DNA of 64,000 nucleotides from Monodelphis domestica (taxonomy: Eukaryota > Chordata > Mammalia > Didelphimorphia > Didelphidae), in assembly GCF_027887165.1 (NCBI RefSeq), contig NC_077227.1:351607207-351671206 (forward strand). The letters run 5' to 3'. Position numbers and translations under genes: made by a program. Below the pieces are notes generated by a model. It saw nothing but the letters and a program-made list of their open reading frames with translations. It was not told where the DNA came from and did not search any database. Shown here piece by piece: positions 32,706 to 44,309 of this stretch; within the stretch, counting starts at the first letter, position 1; every line of letters starts with the position of its first letter.

Positions 32706-33522
32706 TTTTATTCTTTAATGAATACATTTTATTTTTTTCCTTCCTCTCTCCACTGAAAAACAAAAACAAAGCCTTTGTAGCAAATATTTGTGGTCAAATA
32801 AAACAAATGCCTATTAACCATGTCAGTCAGTCAATAATAAATAGGTATTTATTAAGCTGCTTCTGTGTGACAGGCATTGTGCTAAGCAGTGAGGATTTGT
32901 AGAAAAGGTTGGGGTGGGGGAGCAGTCTTTGCTCCGAATGAGGGAAACAACATGCAAACAATTATCTCCAGATAAGACATATATAAGAAAAATAGGAGAT
33001 AGTCAACAGAGAGAAGGCACTGGCATTAAGGGGGATAGGAAAGGCTTCTCAGAGAAGATGAGGTTTCACGCAGGACTTGAAGGAAGCCAGGGAAGCCAGG
33101 AGATGGACCTGAGGAAAGGCAGGCATGGGGGACAGGCAGTGAAAATGAAGAATTCGGAGATGCAGCATCATGTCTGAGAAACAGTAAGGACTCCATCTTC
33201 ACTGGAACACAGAGTATGTGGTAGGGAGTAGAGTACAAGAAAACTGGAAAGGGAGGAAGGGGTCAGGATATGAAGGGTTTTGAATGGCTAACAGGATGTT
33301 ACATTTGATCCTGGAGGTAACAGAGTGAATGAAGGAGGGGGAACAGAGAAGGGGGACACAGTCAGGCTTTCATGTTAGGCAGGTCAGTCTAGTATCTCAG
33401 TGAAAGATGGCCTGGAGTAGAGGTTTGAGGCAGGTAGACCCACCAGCAGGCTACTATGATAGTCCAGGTGTGAGGTGATAAGGGACTGAGCAAAGAATTG
33501 CAGTAACTCAAAAGAAATATGA

Positions 33523-33680
33523 GGGGTAGCTGGGTAGTTCAGTGGATAGAGTCAGGCCTGAAGCGAGGAGGTCCTGGGGTCAATCTGACCTCAAAGACTT
33601 CCTAGCTGTGTGACCCTGGGCAAGTCGCTTAACCCCCGTTGCCTAGCCCTTACCACTCTTCTGCTTTAGAATGGAACAGA
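33523..33680 (+). mobile_element. Marsupial SINE
   Basis: GGGGTAGCTGGGTAGTTCAG TGGATAGAG to CACTCTTCTGCTTTAGAATG. It ends in a purine array where the A tail would be. Confidence 0.75.
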
Positions 33681-33785
33681 GGAAGGAAGCAAGGAAGGAA
33701 GGAAGGAGGGAGGGAGGGAGAGAGAAAAGAAGGAAGAAGGAAAGAAAAGAAGGAAGGAAGGGAAGAAAGAAAAGAAAAGAAATGT
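33681..33785 (+). repeat. GGAA/GAAA purine array grown from a SINE tail
   Basis: About 105 bases of GGAA, GGGA and AAGAAA units on one strand, directly at the 3' end of the SINE. Confidence 0.85.
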
Positions 33786-34709
33786 GAGATGTACAACTCT
33801 AGAGATATTTCCATCCAAAACATCTAAATAGATTATATTTCCAAGCTATGGTAGAGCCTTCTGAGCTCACATTGGATCTGATCAACCACAGTCAAACACA
33901 CTATACTTTGACTTCAACGTCATGATATAATTTTCATCCTTTTCAAGTACAAAAGACAAACAAGAATATTAGCCATGTCAGAGAAGAAAAGGGAGAGGTG
34001 TCAAGAAGGTAGAAAGGAGAGAGCCTGATAACTGATTGGATGGAGCAGGATGGAAGTAGGGTGAAAGAGAATGATTAGTTTAGGATGACACCCAGTTTTT
34101 AAGCTTGGGTGATTGGTAGGATGGATGATGATTCCCTCAACTATAACAGCAATATTAGGAAAATGGGAAACTAGAGGTCAGGAAAGAAGTTGGGTAGAGT
34201 TGATAGACCTAGGAATCATTGAAAAAGAGATGATAATTGAATTCAGTTGATGAAATCACCAAGAGAAACAAGATAGAGGAAAACAAAAAGAAGTCCCAGG
34301 ACAGAGCCTTGGGGGACACCCACAGTTAGTTGGCTTTACATGGATAAAGATCCAACAAAAGCAACTGAGAAGAAATGATGAGACAGCTAGGAGGAGAACC
34401 AGGACAGAGTAGTGTCATGAAAGCCTAGAGAGAAGGCAGTATGAAGGAGAAGAGGGCAATCAGCAATGTCAAAGGCTGCAGAGAAGACAAGAAGCATCAG
34501 GATTGAGAAAAGGCGATGAGCATTTCAGAGATCATCGGTGGCATTGGTGAGAACAGTTTCTGTGGAATGATAAGGACAGAAACAGGACTCTCAGGAGATG
34601 GATATAATGCTTCATTCTCCAGAGTCTAAAAGTTCTGGCTGGTCACTTCAATAATCAGGATTCTCAAGTCTTCCAAAGTTACTTGTCTTTACAATGTTAT
34701 CATATAAAT

Positions 34710-35105
34710 TATCCTCCTTATCATTATTTTCCTTAAGACAACACTATGAAGTAGATAGTATGTTTTTATCTCCATTTTATAGATAAAGAAGCTCAAAATC
34801 AAGAATGAAGTGGCTTGCCCAGATTCAAGTATGGAGAACTAGGTTCAAATCCACCTCTGAAATGTGTTGTTGCTGTTTATCAGTCATTTTCAATCATGTC
34901 CAACTCTTCCTGACCCCATTTCGGATTTTCTTGGAAGAAATATTGGAGTAGTTTGTCATTTTCTTCTCCAACTCATTTTATGGATGAAAAAACTGGGGCA
35001 AACAGGGTTAAGTGACTTGTCCAGGGTCACAAAGCTAGGAGGTGTCTGAGGTCAGATTTGAACTCAGGAAGATGAATCTTCCTGACTCCAGCCACCTAGC
35101 TGCCA
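34710..35105 (-). mobile_element. MIR then CORE-SINE (MAR1-like)
   Basis: 34710-34860: CTCCATTTTATAGATAAAGA, GTGGCTTGCCCAGATTC. 34865-35105: CCAACTCTTCCTGACCCCAT, GTGACTTGTCCAGGGTCACA, ending CCACCTAGCTGCC. Confidence 0.65.
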
Positions 35106-36185
35106 TCAGCAGACATTAGCTATATAAAAATGGGAAGCTCATTTTTACTCCTTAAACTTCAACTTATTTACCTGGTGAAATGAGAATAATATTACTATGG
35201 ATTTGTCTTCAGGGAAAAGGTTTATAAATAGAATAACTGGTTTTATACTGGAACAATACATTTGTGGTTAGTCTGGGTGGGGGGTGAGCAGGAAGTCCAG
35301 AAAATGCATATAAACTGATACCGAAAAAAGTCAACTGAACCAACTGTGCCTACAATAATAATGTCAAAGAAAACAGGTTTGCAAAAAGGAAGTTGAAGCT
35401 TGGGAGTAATTGGGAAACTTATAAAAGGACAGAGTAGAGTTCTCTCCCTCTTCTTGGGATGTGGATTGGGGGCTGGAGAGATAGTGCATAATGAAGAGGG
35501 AAGAGTGTTGCCTACAATGTCAGATTTGGTCATTGCATCTCCTGTTTTTCCTCAACTTTGTGGTTTGACACAAGTGACTTGACCAGGGTCACCTCACCTG
35601 TAAGTATCTGAGGAAGAACTGTCTTCCCTGACTATATGCCCATTGCCCAGTCCCTTGGACCACTTAGAAAGTGACCACTCTCTCCCTTGTTTTGCTCAGC
35701 ATCACTCTGTCCTGCATTGAGTCCGAAGGCCTTCTAAAGTTTCCCACCTTAGAAGAAACTTCTAGTGCTCTTAAGGTGGAGAGGAGCACAACAGGTGTAG
35801 GGGGGTGGGGTGCAGGGGGAATGTGAATGGGGCAACTCCCTTGGCACAAGATGGGGAAACTCTCAAAGTCTGCCCGGAAGAGATTTGAGATCAGGTGTCC
35901 TTGTCCCAGAAGATTAAAGGCTCCAGGCCAGAGGGAAGAGTCCAAGGAAACAGATCAGCTTCTGTCTCCCAAATCATTTCACAAAGGCTAGGATTCCACA
36001 GGACCTTGTCTCAAGCCAGCCCAGCTGGCACTGGTCCCCAAGGGGAGGGAGAGCCTCATTGTGAGGGGCCAGGGGGTGGGAAGAGATAATGCTTGGGAAG
36101 AATCAAAGATTATCCGCTTTACTTCCTAATCCCCTAGGAGAAAGGAAGAAGGGCTGGGGAAGGCCTGGGTAATAATCCCAGATAG
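35106..36185. other. Unassigned
   Basis: A partial SINE may lie at 35570-35665 (GTGACTTGACCAGGGTCACC). Otherwise unique DNA without a supportable gene. Confidence 0.4.
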
Positions 36186-36395
36186 TTGAATGGGGTTATA
36201 CATTCTTAAAGTGTTTCACAACCACTGTCTCAGAGGCAAGGCAGGAATCGTTGTCCCCATCTAACATTCTGGGGAACTGATTCAGAGTCATTAGAAGTCT
36301 ATGAAATTTCTAAGTGACTTGCCCAAGGTCACTCAATAAATAAATCCACTGGCAGAACAGGTATACTAGAATCCCATGTTCCTGATTTAGGTGGT
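36186..36395 (-). mobile_element. MIR
   Basis: TTAAAGTGTTTCACAACCAC and GTGACTTGCCCAAGGTCACT mark a reverse MIR. Confidence 0.55.
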
Positions 36396-36476
36396 TTGCC
36401 AGGGAGACTATCACTGTTCTACTGGAGTGGATTAGCATTATGGACCCTTGCTTTCCCTTACAAACCTTTAAAAGGG

Positions 36477-36675
36477 CCATCCAGCAGAGTGACTCAGTGC
36501 ATAGAACAAGACCTAGGAATAGGAGGTCCTGGGTTCAAATGTGGCCACAGACACTTCTTAGCTGTGTAATCCTGGGCAAATCACTTAACCCCCATTGCCT
36601 AGCCCTTACCACTCTTCTCTCTTGGAACCAACCTACAAATATTGTTCTAAGATGGAAAGTACAGATTTTAAAAAG
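36477..36675 (+). mobile_element. Marsupial SINE
   Basis: GGTCCTGGGTTCAAATGTGG, GTAATCCTGGGCAAATCACT, CCCATTGCCTAGCCCTTACC and an A tail. The head is diverged. Confidence 0.75.
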
Positions 36676-36711
36676 GGAGGGCTAACAGGGGGGTCCCCTG
36701 CCCCCTTAAGC

Positions 36712-36914
36712 CAGGAGTTCTTAACCTTTTTTGTGTGCCATGGACCCCCTTTGGCAACCTGGTGAAGTCTGTGAACCCCTTCTCAGAATGATGATTTTAA
36801 GTGCCTACAATAATACACAAAAGACAGATATTGAAATGTAGTCATACAAATATCCAAAACCCAGCTCCGAGACCTCCTAAAATCTACCCATGGACCCCAT
36901 GTTAAGAACTCCTG
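36712..36914. mobile_element. Small hAT-like DNA transposon with inverted ends
   Basis: Ends CAGGAGTTCTTAAC (36712-36725) and GTTAAGAACTCCTG (36901-36914) are exact inverted repeats of 14 bases. The inside has GTGCCATGGACCCCCTTTGG and no coding frame. Flanks show a weak 8-base resemblance. A related fragment lies at 47347-47440. Confidence 0.7.
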
Positions 36915-37344
36915 AACTAAGTATGGATATATAGCTTCATGACTTTTTAAGAGTACACTCCCCCGAATTGCTTCCAAGGGAATTAACCAGAACGAATCTG
37001 CTTAGAGAGAAGAAATGTATTGCATGTTTGAGGTTCTTGACTTGAGCTGTTATTTGGGTATGGAGTGGTCAGAGGTAGGACAAGCACTGGACAGAAAGTC
37101 AAGAGATGTGACCTTCAGACCTAGCTCTTATTTTATTTTACTTTATATTATTTTTTATTTATTATTATATTATTTGTTTATATATACTTATATATTAAAA
37201 TAATATAAATATATCATTTATTTATATATTATTATATTTATATTCTTTTATATTATTATTTTCCCTAGATGACCTGGGACAACTCATTTCCTCATCTATG
37301 AAATGGTGAGACCTCCCTGACCTGCCTCACAGGGATATGAAATT

Positions 37345-37565
37345 TTTGTTTTTGACATTTTTATTTAATTAGTCAGTTTAGAACATTATTTCTTGGTTAC
37401 AAGAATCATATTCTTTCCCTCCCCTCCCTCCCACCCCTTCCTGTAGCTGGCTCGCCATTCCACTGGGTTTTAGATGTGTCCTTGATCAAATCCTATTTTT
37501 ATGTTGTTGATTTTATGTTATGTATGTTGATTTTTATGTTGTTTTTGTATATGCACTAGGATAGG
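37345..37565 (-). mobile_element. L1 3' UTR fragment
   Basis: GAACATTATTTCTTGGTTAC, CCCTTCCTGTAGCTGGCTCG, TTCCACTGGGTTTTAGATGT; same class as the fragment at 44528. Confidence 0.6.
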
Positions 37566-37599
37566 GATATGAAATTTAAATGAGACAATAAATGTAATT

Positions 37600-37855
37600 T
37601 GTTGCTGTTTAGTGGTTTTTCAGTTGTGTTCAACTCTCCATGACCCCATTTGTGGTTTTCTTGGCAAAGATGCTGGAGTAGTTTGCCATTTTCTTCTCCA
37701 GCTCATTTTACCCAGGAGGAAACTGAAGCAGAATTAAATGACCTGCCCAAGGCTGCACAGCTAGGAAGTGTCTGCGGTCAGATTTGAACTCAGGAACATG
37801 AGTCTTCCTGACTCCAGCCCTGAAACTCTATGCACTTAGCCACCTCACTATCCCT
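37600..37855 (-). mobile_element. CORE-SINE (MAR1-like)
   Basis: Reverse copy: CAACTCTCCATGACCCCATT, GGTTTTCTTGGCAAAGATGC, GACCTGCCCAAGGCTGCACA. Confidence 0.7.
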
Positions 37856-38859
37856 AAATGGATGTAAAGTACAATTGAAATTCAAATTATGATGGCTGTT
37901 AGACTTAACCTGAGTAAGGACTCCTCCTTCCTTCTCTTGCCCAATAGGGGTGGGCAGGGCAGTTTCTGGACTGAGAAAACTTCTCCAATTGCTAAAGATC
38001 AGACCTTTTTCATGTGTGTTGAAGGCTGCAGAAGCCTTGGACTTTGCCATCTGGGTCTAACTATGCTGCTACTTCTTACTCTCTCCTTTCCCTCTCAGGG
38101 ACACAGAAGTCCCTGGAAGGACTTTGGAGTGAGGGGCCAGGCATCTAGGGAGTGATTATCAATTAAACCAAATTGCCTCCTTGCTAGATTAGCCTGGCCT
38201 GGGGAACCAGTAGGATAAGAAGAGGCTTGCCATGAAGGGGAGAGAAAAATGGGACAGGTTATCACATCAGAGATCGGGATTAGGGGACCCTTTGGGGATT
38301 AGCGATCAGAGACTGCATTAAGTAGAAAAAGAAGTCAAAGGCTAAATAGAGGCTAGGATCGCTTACAGACAGGGGAATGATTCCTCCGTTAAGGAGTGGG
38401 CTGCCCTAGATGTCCTCACCTCAGGTCCCTTCCCAGCTCCACCAATCCAGTTCATATTCAAGGGAAATGAATAGAAGAATTAAATAAAATAATAACAATT
38501 ATAAGCAACTCGCATTTTAAATTAAAAGAAAAACCTTTGCAAGAACTAGATCCGGCACACAGTAGACATTTGATAAATGTTTATTGAATCGGAAGAGATG
38601 GAAAGGGGATGAGATGACTCAGGGCATAGAAACTTACCTGTCATTGGAGAGCTTGAAATTGAATTTGATTCCCACCTGCCAGGGATATTGTTGAAGAGAT
38701 GCATGATGGGGCGCGGTGAACTCGAAGGCCCTTCCACTTCCTAGAATTCTCTGAAAGGGCTTGATTCCTGCACTGAGGAGGGAGTGGAGTCAGATGTCCT
38801 CCGCAAAAACCTGCCACCTCCGGACTTTATGGTTGGTCAAGTACATTCCTCATAACAAT

Positions 38860-39005
38860 AATGTAAAAGAGATAGTATCAAGTATTATTATCCCATTTTA
38901 CTGATGAGGTCATTGAAGAGATGAAGCAACTTGTCCAAAGTTGTGCAGGTAGTTAATTGGCTCGCGCACAGAGCTCCTGGTTCACGGCTCTTTCTATTTC
39001 TCCCA
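38860..39005 (-). mobile_element. MIR
   Basis: ATTATTATCCCATTTTACTG ATGAGGTCATTGAAGAG and GCAACTTGTCCAAAGTTGTG. Confidence 0.55.
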
Positions 39006-39379
39006 TGCTGGAGGAAGCCAAGAATTTCTGCCTTCCGTGGACAGAGCCTGGGAAAGGCATTGGAGTCGGAGAAAAGAATGAAGTTATTTTTCCCCTGTTG
39101 TGAATGATCTCCTTTCGCTGAACTAGCCCTTCACACTAAGTTGTGTATGAATGTGTTAGAGGAGTGTGAAGGGAGACGATGGAGGAGAGAACAGAGAACT
39201 TCATGTTGTTCAGGCCTTGAAAAGAGGTTCTAGATATGTTTTGCTGGTGTTTTTCCTCTTCTTTATCCTTTTCACTTTTTAAAATGCTTTTCCAGTTGGG
39301 CTGGCTCCCTGGGAGAGGAGAAGAAGAAAGATATAGGGGAATATTTAGTTGGTGTAAAAATAGAAGACATAAAAAAAAA

Positions 39380-40390
39380 CGTATTACTTTATAAAGAAAG
39401 AGGTTCTAGAACAAAAAATAGTTTATGAACATAATGGAATATGTTGAACATCACAGGTTCAATGAAACCCAGGAAGACTTATGTGCACTGATGCAGAGCA
39501 AAGTGAGCAGAACTAGGTGAACAATGTAAGTAATGACCAGAATAATGTAATGGAAATAATAATGTATGACCAGAATAATGTAAAGGAAAACAATTTGGAA
39601 AGACTTTAGAACTTTGATCAATGCAGTGATCAAACATAATTTCAGAAGATTAATGGTAAGCATGCCACCCACCTTTTGGCAGAGTCAGGGTGAACTAAAG
39701 TTCCCAAAGAAATAATTATTTATAAGCAGTCAATATACTGATTTGTTTATTTGACTATATTTATTGGATATGAGGGAGGGTTTCTGTCGAGAAAGGGGAG
39801 GAAAGGAGTTGGTAATTAATGAGAGTGTGCAAAAAAAAGAAAAAAGCCCCCCCAAAATATTTAAAATACACAAAAGAGGGCAGGACGAGTTCAGGGGACA
39901 CAGATAATCAGAGCAAATTTGTTCTAATTTTATAAAACTTAACATTCACTTAACAACTATACATAATAGACATTTAGTTTCACGCACACATCTTTTTCTG
40001 TCCTTCACTTATTAATATATTCATACTTGTTGATACTTGTTAGATTCATAATAAAAAGGAACAATTTTTAAAAGGAGGTTCTAGGCAAGATATATGAAAA
40101 AAATGGAATATTATTTTACTGCAAGGAATGGCAAAAGGGGTGGTATCAGACAAGTCTGGGAAGACTTTCTTGAATTAATATGTAAGCACTTTGATCAACG
40201 GGACAGCTAAATACAATTCCAGAGAATCAGTGATGGAACATGCTACCCACCTTTGATGGAGTCGAGATGCAAAACGTGACATATAGTTTCAGACATGGTC
40301 AAGGTGGGGATTTATTTTGCTGGATTATGCATATTTGATACAAGATTTTGTTTTTCCTCCTTTCAGTTGTTTGAGGGATGAGGAGATAAT
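39380..40390 (+). mobile_element. L1 3' UTR-class pieces
   Basis: 39410-39690 and 40095-40390 both run through the same L1 block (AGTGAGCAGAACTAGGTGAA; GGAAAGACTTTAGAACTTTG; CATGCCACCCACCTTTTGG versus CATGCTACCCACCTTTG). They may be two copies of the same region or a duplicated piece. Confidence 0.55.
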
Positions 40391-40454
40391 GAATGGGTCA
40401 CACAACTAGTAAGTGTCCAAGGCCAGATTTGAACTCAGAACGATGAGTCTTTTT

Positions 40455-40530
40455 GACTATATATGTGTTATATATGTGTGTGTGTATAGTGTGTATGTAT
40501 ATATAGTGTATATGTGTACACACACACTTT
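40455..40530 (+). repeat. TA/TG-rich microsatellite
   Basis: Mixed TATATG, TGTGTG and CACACA units over about 75 bases. Confidence 0.85.
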
Positions 40531-40897
40531 TAAAGATTGTAAGGATAAGGGATAAGGGATAGGAAAGAAGTATGGATTGTCTGTAAGAGGAAAGGAGGAG
40601 AATTTAGACACAAACCCTGGGAGAAGATTCTGGAAGGAGGTTTTTCCCTTATCCTTACAAGATCTTCCAAGGATCTGATCTGACCCCTTATGACCCAAAC
40701 AATACCTTGACTCCCAGTGAATTCTGTCTGAAAGGTGTACGTAGGGGAGATGTGAAGCCAGTATTCACACTACCTTCACTGGGTTGGCAGGAGGAAGAGA
40801 GTGAGCTGGGTCTGCTCCAGAACAGGGTTAGAAAGAACTACCTGAATCTTTATAAATTGGGCCTGACCCAGTACAGGGTCAAAAGAGCCAGTAAAAC

Positions 40898-41146
40898 CTT
40901 TTGTTGTCATTATTTGGGCATATCCAACTCTCCAGGTGCCATTTGGGATTTTCTTGGCAAGGATACTGGATTAGTTTGCCATTTTCTTCCCCAGCTCATC
41001 TTACAGATGAGGAAACTAAAGCAGAGGTAAGTGACTTGGCCAGGGTCACACAGCTAATAATGGTCTGAGGCCAGATTTGAACTTAGAAAGACAAGTCTTC
41101 TTGACTCCAGGCCCAGCACTCTAGCCACTGCACCAAATAGCTGCCC
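40898..41146 (-). mobile_element. CORE-SINE (MAR1-like)
   Basis: GGGATTTTCTTGGCAAGGAT, ACAGATGAGGAAACTAAAGC, GTGACTTGGCCAGGGTCACA, ending in CAAATAGCTGCC. Confidence 0.7.
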
Positions 41147-41639
41147 TTTGTATAACTTTGGTTTTCTCTAATATGGAATATCAGATGCCTAACTTAAATA
41201 GGACAACTAAGCTTTGTTCTTACTTTTGACAGTCACCTACCAAAGGGCCACCCAATTGGCTTTATGTCAGTAGCTTAAGGGGAGAGCTTCTCAGTGGATT
41301 ATTCTTCTCTCTGGCCAGGCTAGTTGGGGAACCTGGTTCTCTTCATTGAAGAAGCAGGGCCTGGTGGCCCTGACTGGATCTGGAGTGCCAGCATCTTAGG
41401 AACTAGGTCTGGGGCTCAGCAGTAGGCACTGTCTATCCCCTTTTCCACCTGACCTCCTCCTGTCTGTATGGACAGCGGGATGGAAGAGGTTGGCACTTCC
41501 CAGATGCTTTGCACCTTTTATTTACATGCTGCCCATAAGGCATGTGTTTTCAGATTGTACTTATTTGTTAAGATGGAGGATTTGCATGGTGGGTCAGAGG
41601 AAGACCAAGGATTACTGAGTAGTGATGGTAATGACAGTG

Positions 41640-41641
<2 letters not shown>

Positions 41642-41679
<38 letters not shown>
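41642..41679 (+). repeat. (CA)n microsatellite
   Basis: About 19 CA units without interruption. Confidence 0.95.
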
Positions 41680-41869
41680 GAAGAAAACCAAAAATACACC
41701 AATGAAATAGTTTTTAAAACAAAGGAAAAAGCTGACTGTGTTAAACTGAATATATACTTCAAAAAACAAAATGTAACAGCTCACAGTTTCATAAATAAAC
41801 TACTTTTCTGTTCTTTGTATATTGAAGCATTTGACAAATTTATAATAAAAAAAGGAAATTTTAAAATAT

Positions 41870-42055
41870 GTCCATGGGTACAACTTTCCAAGGCACATTG
41901 CTTATCTGTTCTTTTTTTGCTTACAACAGCCCTATTAAAGAAAGAGAGGAAGAGCAGAGATTATTATCCCCATTTTGCAGATAAAGAAATTGAGGCCCAA
42001 ACCTGAAATTGAGTTCAACAAAATGGCCACTATTAGAACCCAAGTCTCCCGATCA
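41870..42055 (-). mobile_element. MIR
   Basis: ACAACAGCCCTATTAAAGAA, TTATTATCCCCATTTTGCAG ATAAAGAAATTGAGG. Confidence 0.65.
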
Positions 42056-42130
42056 GGTCTTTTTGCTAGATTTGTAAATAAGGTTGTTCAGATTCATAGA
42101 AATGGCATCATCATACAAATCAGTGGCCTT

Positions 42131-42328
42131 TTTTTTTTTTAACCCTTACCTTCTGTCTTGAAATCAATACTGTGTGCTTGTTCCAAGTCATAAGAGTGGT
42201 AAGGGTTGGCAATAGGGGTCAAGTGACTTGCCCAGGGTCACACAGCTGGGAAGTGTCCGAGGCCAAATTTGAACCCAGGACCTCCCATCTCTGGGCCTGG
42301 TACTCAATCCACTGAGCCACCCAGCTGC
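42131..42328 (-). mobile_element. Marsupial SINE, full length
   Basis: T-run and AACCCTTACCTTCTGTCTTG at left, CCACCCAGCTGCCC at right. Flanks TCAGTGGCCTT and TCAGTGTCCTT form an 11-base duplication with one change. Confidence 0.87.
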
Positions 42329-43087
42329 CCTCAGTGTCCTTCTTAAAGGGAAAGACCCTGCTCATTTTTTCTAAGTCCAATGATGGCATTACCTAATTTT
42401 ACATCATTCTTTTTGGGTAGGGCTGGGAGACAGTGTGGATTTATTCAAAGGGAGCAGCTGAGTCCTTATTGTAAGACAAAAGGGAAAGAGGTTTTGAAAC
42501 CAGCCTTGACTGATAAAGGACTGTCAGCTCTCAAACTGTACTGGAGCAAACAATTTTAAAATAAGATGTCTTTGCCCCCTCCCCCCCAAAAATGTATCAT
42601 ATCAAACTATAGGATCTGATCGAGACAATGACTTCTTTTCTCTGAGCCTCAGTTTCTTCATCTCTACAATGTTAGGAGTGCGGCTATCTAGATTCTTTCA
42701 AGTTCTAATCTTCCTTTCCCTATGTCTTTCTCTTCTCATTCTATTTGAGAAGAAAAAAAAACACCATTAATACTGTGCTCTGTATCTTTAGGCTTGTCTG
42801 CCAGAAACAATTTTATTAACTTAACTTTATTCTTAAACCCATGTATTTGTAGGTTGGAAAACTGGTATAATTCCCCATGGCTTCCAATATGACTCTGTCC
42901 CACAATGATTTCAGATAATAGGAATCCTGAAGAAAAAAATTACAAAATGCAGAATACAGTTTGGGTTAAGATTCTAGAATATTTGAATAGCCAATTCACC
43001 ATCCTATTCCCTTCTGGATCCTCAAAGAATCAGTGAGGGTCAATATTGAGAAACTTGTGAATAGGAATGAGAATGCCTCCCTTTCTT

Positions 43088-43350
43088 TGAAATTAAGCAA
43101 CTGTTCTTAAACTTTTTGGTCTTAGGACCCCTTTACATTCTTAAAAATTATTGAGGATTCCCCCAAGAGCTTTTGTTTTATGTGTTTTTAATATCTTGTG
43201 TTTATATTTATAATATCTATCAATATTTACCATATTAGAATTAAAACATCTTGCTTGGTATCATTTTGAAAATAGTTTGTCCTTCAAATACCCCTGAAAC
43301 AGTCTTAGAGATCCCCAGGTCTCTGGAACACCCTTTGAGAACCACTGAAA
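43088..43350 (+). mobile_element. hAT (Charlie-type) DNA transposon relic
   Basis: Left end CTGTTCTTAAACTTTTTGG, then GGACCCCTTTACATTCTTAA AAATTATTGAGGA; right end CACCCTTTGAGAACCACTG. This is a mammal-wide non-autonomous hAT with an internal deletion. Confidence 0.7.
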
Positions 43351-43586
43351 CAAAGGGGACTTACTTTGGGTAGGTGTGAGCACCAGTCACTTCAGAGGAA
43401 TGGAAAGATAACAATCTCATCTCCATAAGAGTTAAGCTTGGTTATCATTCTTGCTTAATCACTTTCCCTTCAAAAATAAAAAGTCCATAACTTTTGTTCT
43501 ACCAGCCCAGAGAAATATTCTTTTTAATATTTCTAGTTTTTACTAAAAAAGAAAACTTCATAAACATCCAAACTACTTTATCACAT

Positions 43587-44190
43587 TGTAAGGGTAAACT
43601 TTAGGGTTGAGACTGAATATAATTTTAGTTGACTGCCAGGGATTTAAATTCTAAATCCCAATGAAATACTCAAGTCAGAATGGAATTTTTGGTGGTTTAT
43701 TTACAATAGAAGGAAGAAATTAAGAACAAGAGAGGGAAAAGGGAATTGAACTGCTCCAGCTGGGGCTGAGCCAGGCAGGAGTTCAGAGGCCTCGGGCAAG
43801 GGGCCTCTTCAGAAACCAAGGGAAAGGGGAGTCAGTCTTATCACTCACCACATGACTGTTTAAAAGGAAAAGTCTGAGGTCTCATGATGAGCTCCTCCAG
43901 GGTCAAGTTTCAAGGCCAAGGCCACCAAGGGTCCCTCTCACAGGAAGTGCATTGAAATATAAAGGCAGTTCTTTATATCACTTCCTGTGTCTCACATGTA
44001 CCAATGGTGGCTTAAGCTGACTTAGGACAGACAGTCCAGGGGGTCAGTCAGTTGTTTCTGATTCATCACTTGCTAGCACATGCTGGTCAGAGGCCATCCT
44101 CCCCTACAGTTAATCCTTAAGTGGGGATGTACAGTCCTGGTTGCTAGAATTCTAAAGACTAAGCAGGGTGGAGTACATCTAAAATTCACA
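43587..44190 (-). mobile_element. Solo LTR, family B
   Basis: TG...CA ends and a flanking 4-base duplication ACAT (43583-43586 and 44191-44194). On the - strand it has a TATAAAG-like box near 43970 and AATAAA at 43696-43701, about 110 bases before the 3' end, in correct LTR order. It is unrelated to family A. The family name is not known to me. Confidence 0.65.
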
Positions 44191-44309
44191 ACATTTGGTG
44201 TGAGCCCCACAGTAGGAATGATGATGTTGGATGAAGGGGCCCATAGACGTGATATACTCTCACTACCAATCAACTGAAGGTCAGGTTGGAAGGGTGCAGT
44301 GAGAGCAGT

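Larger units (their letters stand above)
32830..34350 (-). mobile_element. L2 (long copy), interrupted by a SINE
   Basis: Reverse L2 from the 3' end (GTGACAGGCATTGTGCTAAG) through GATCCTGGAGGTAACAGAG and ACTATGATAGTCCAGGTGTG (ORF2 'LDYCNSLL' region in reverse) to GCCTTGGGGGACACC. A SINE sits at 33523-33680. Confidence 0.75.
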
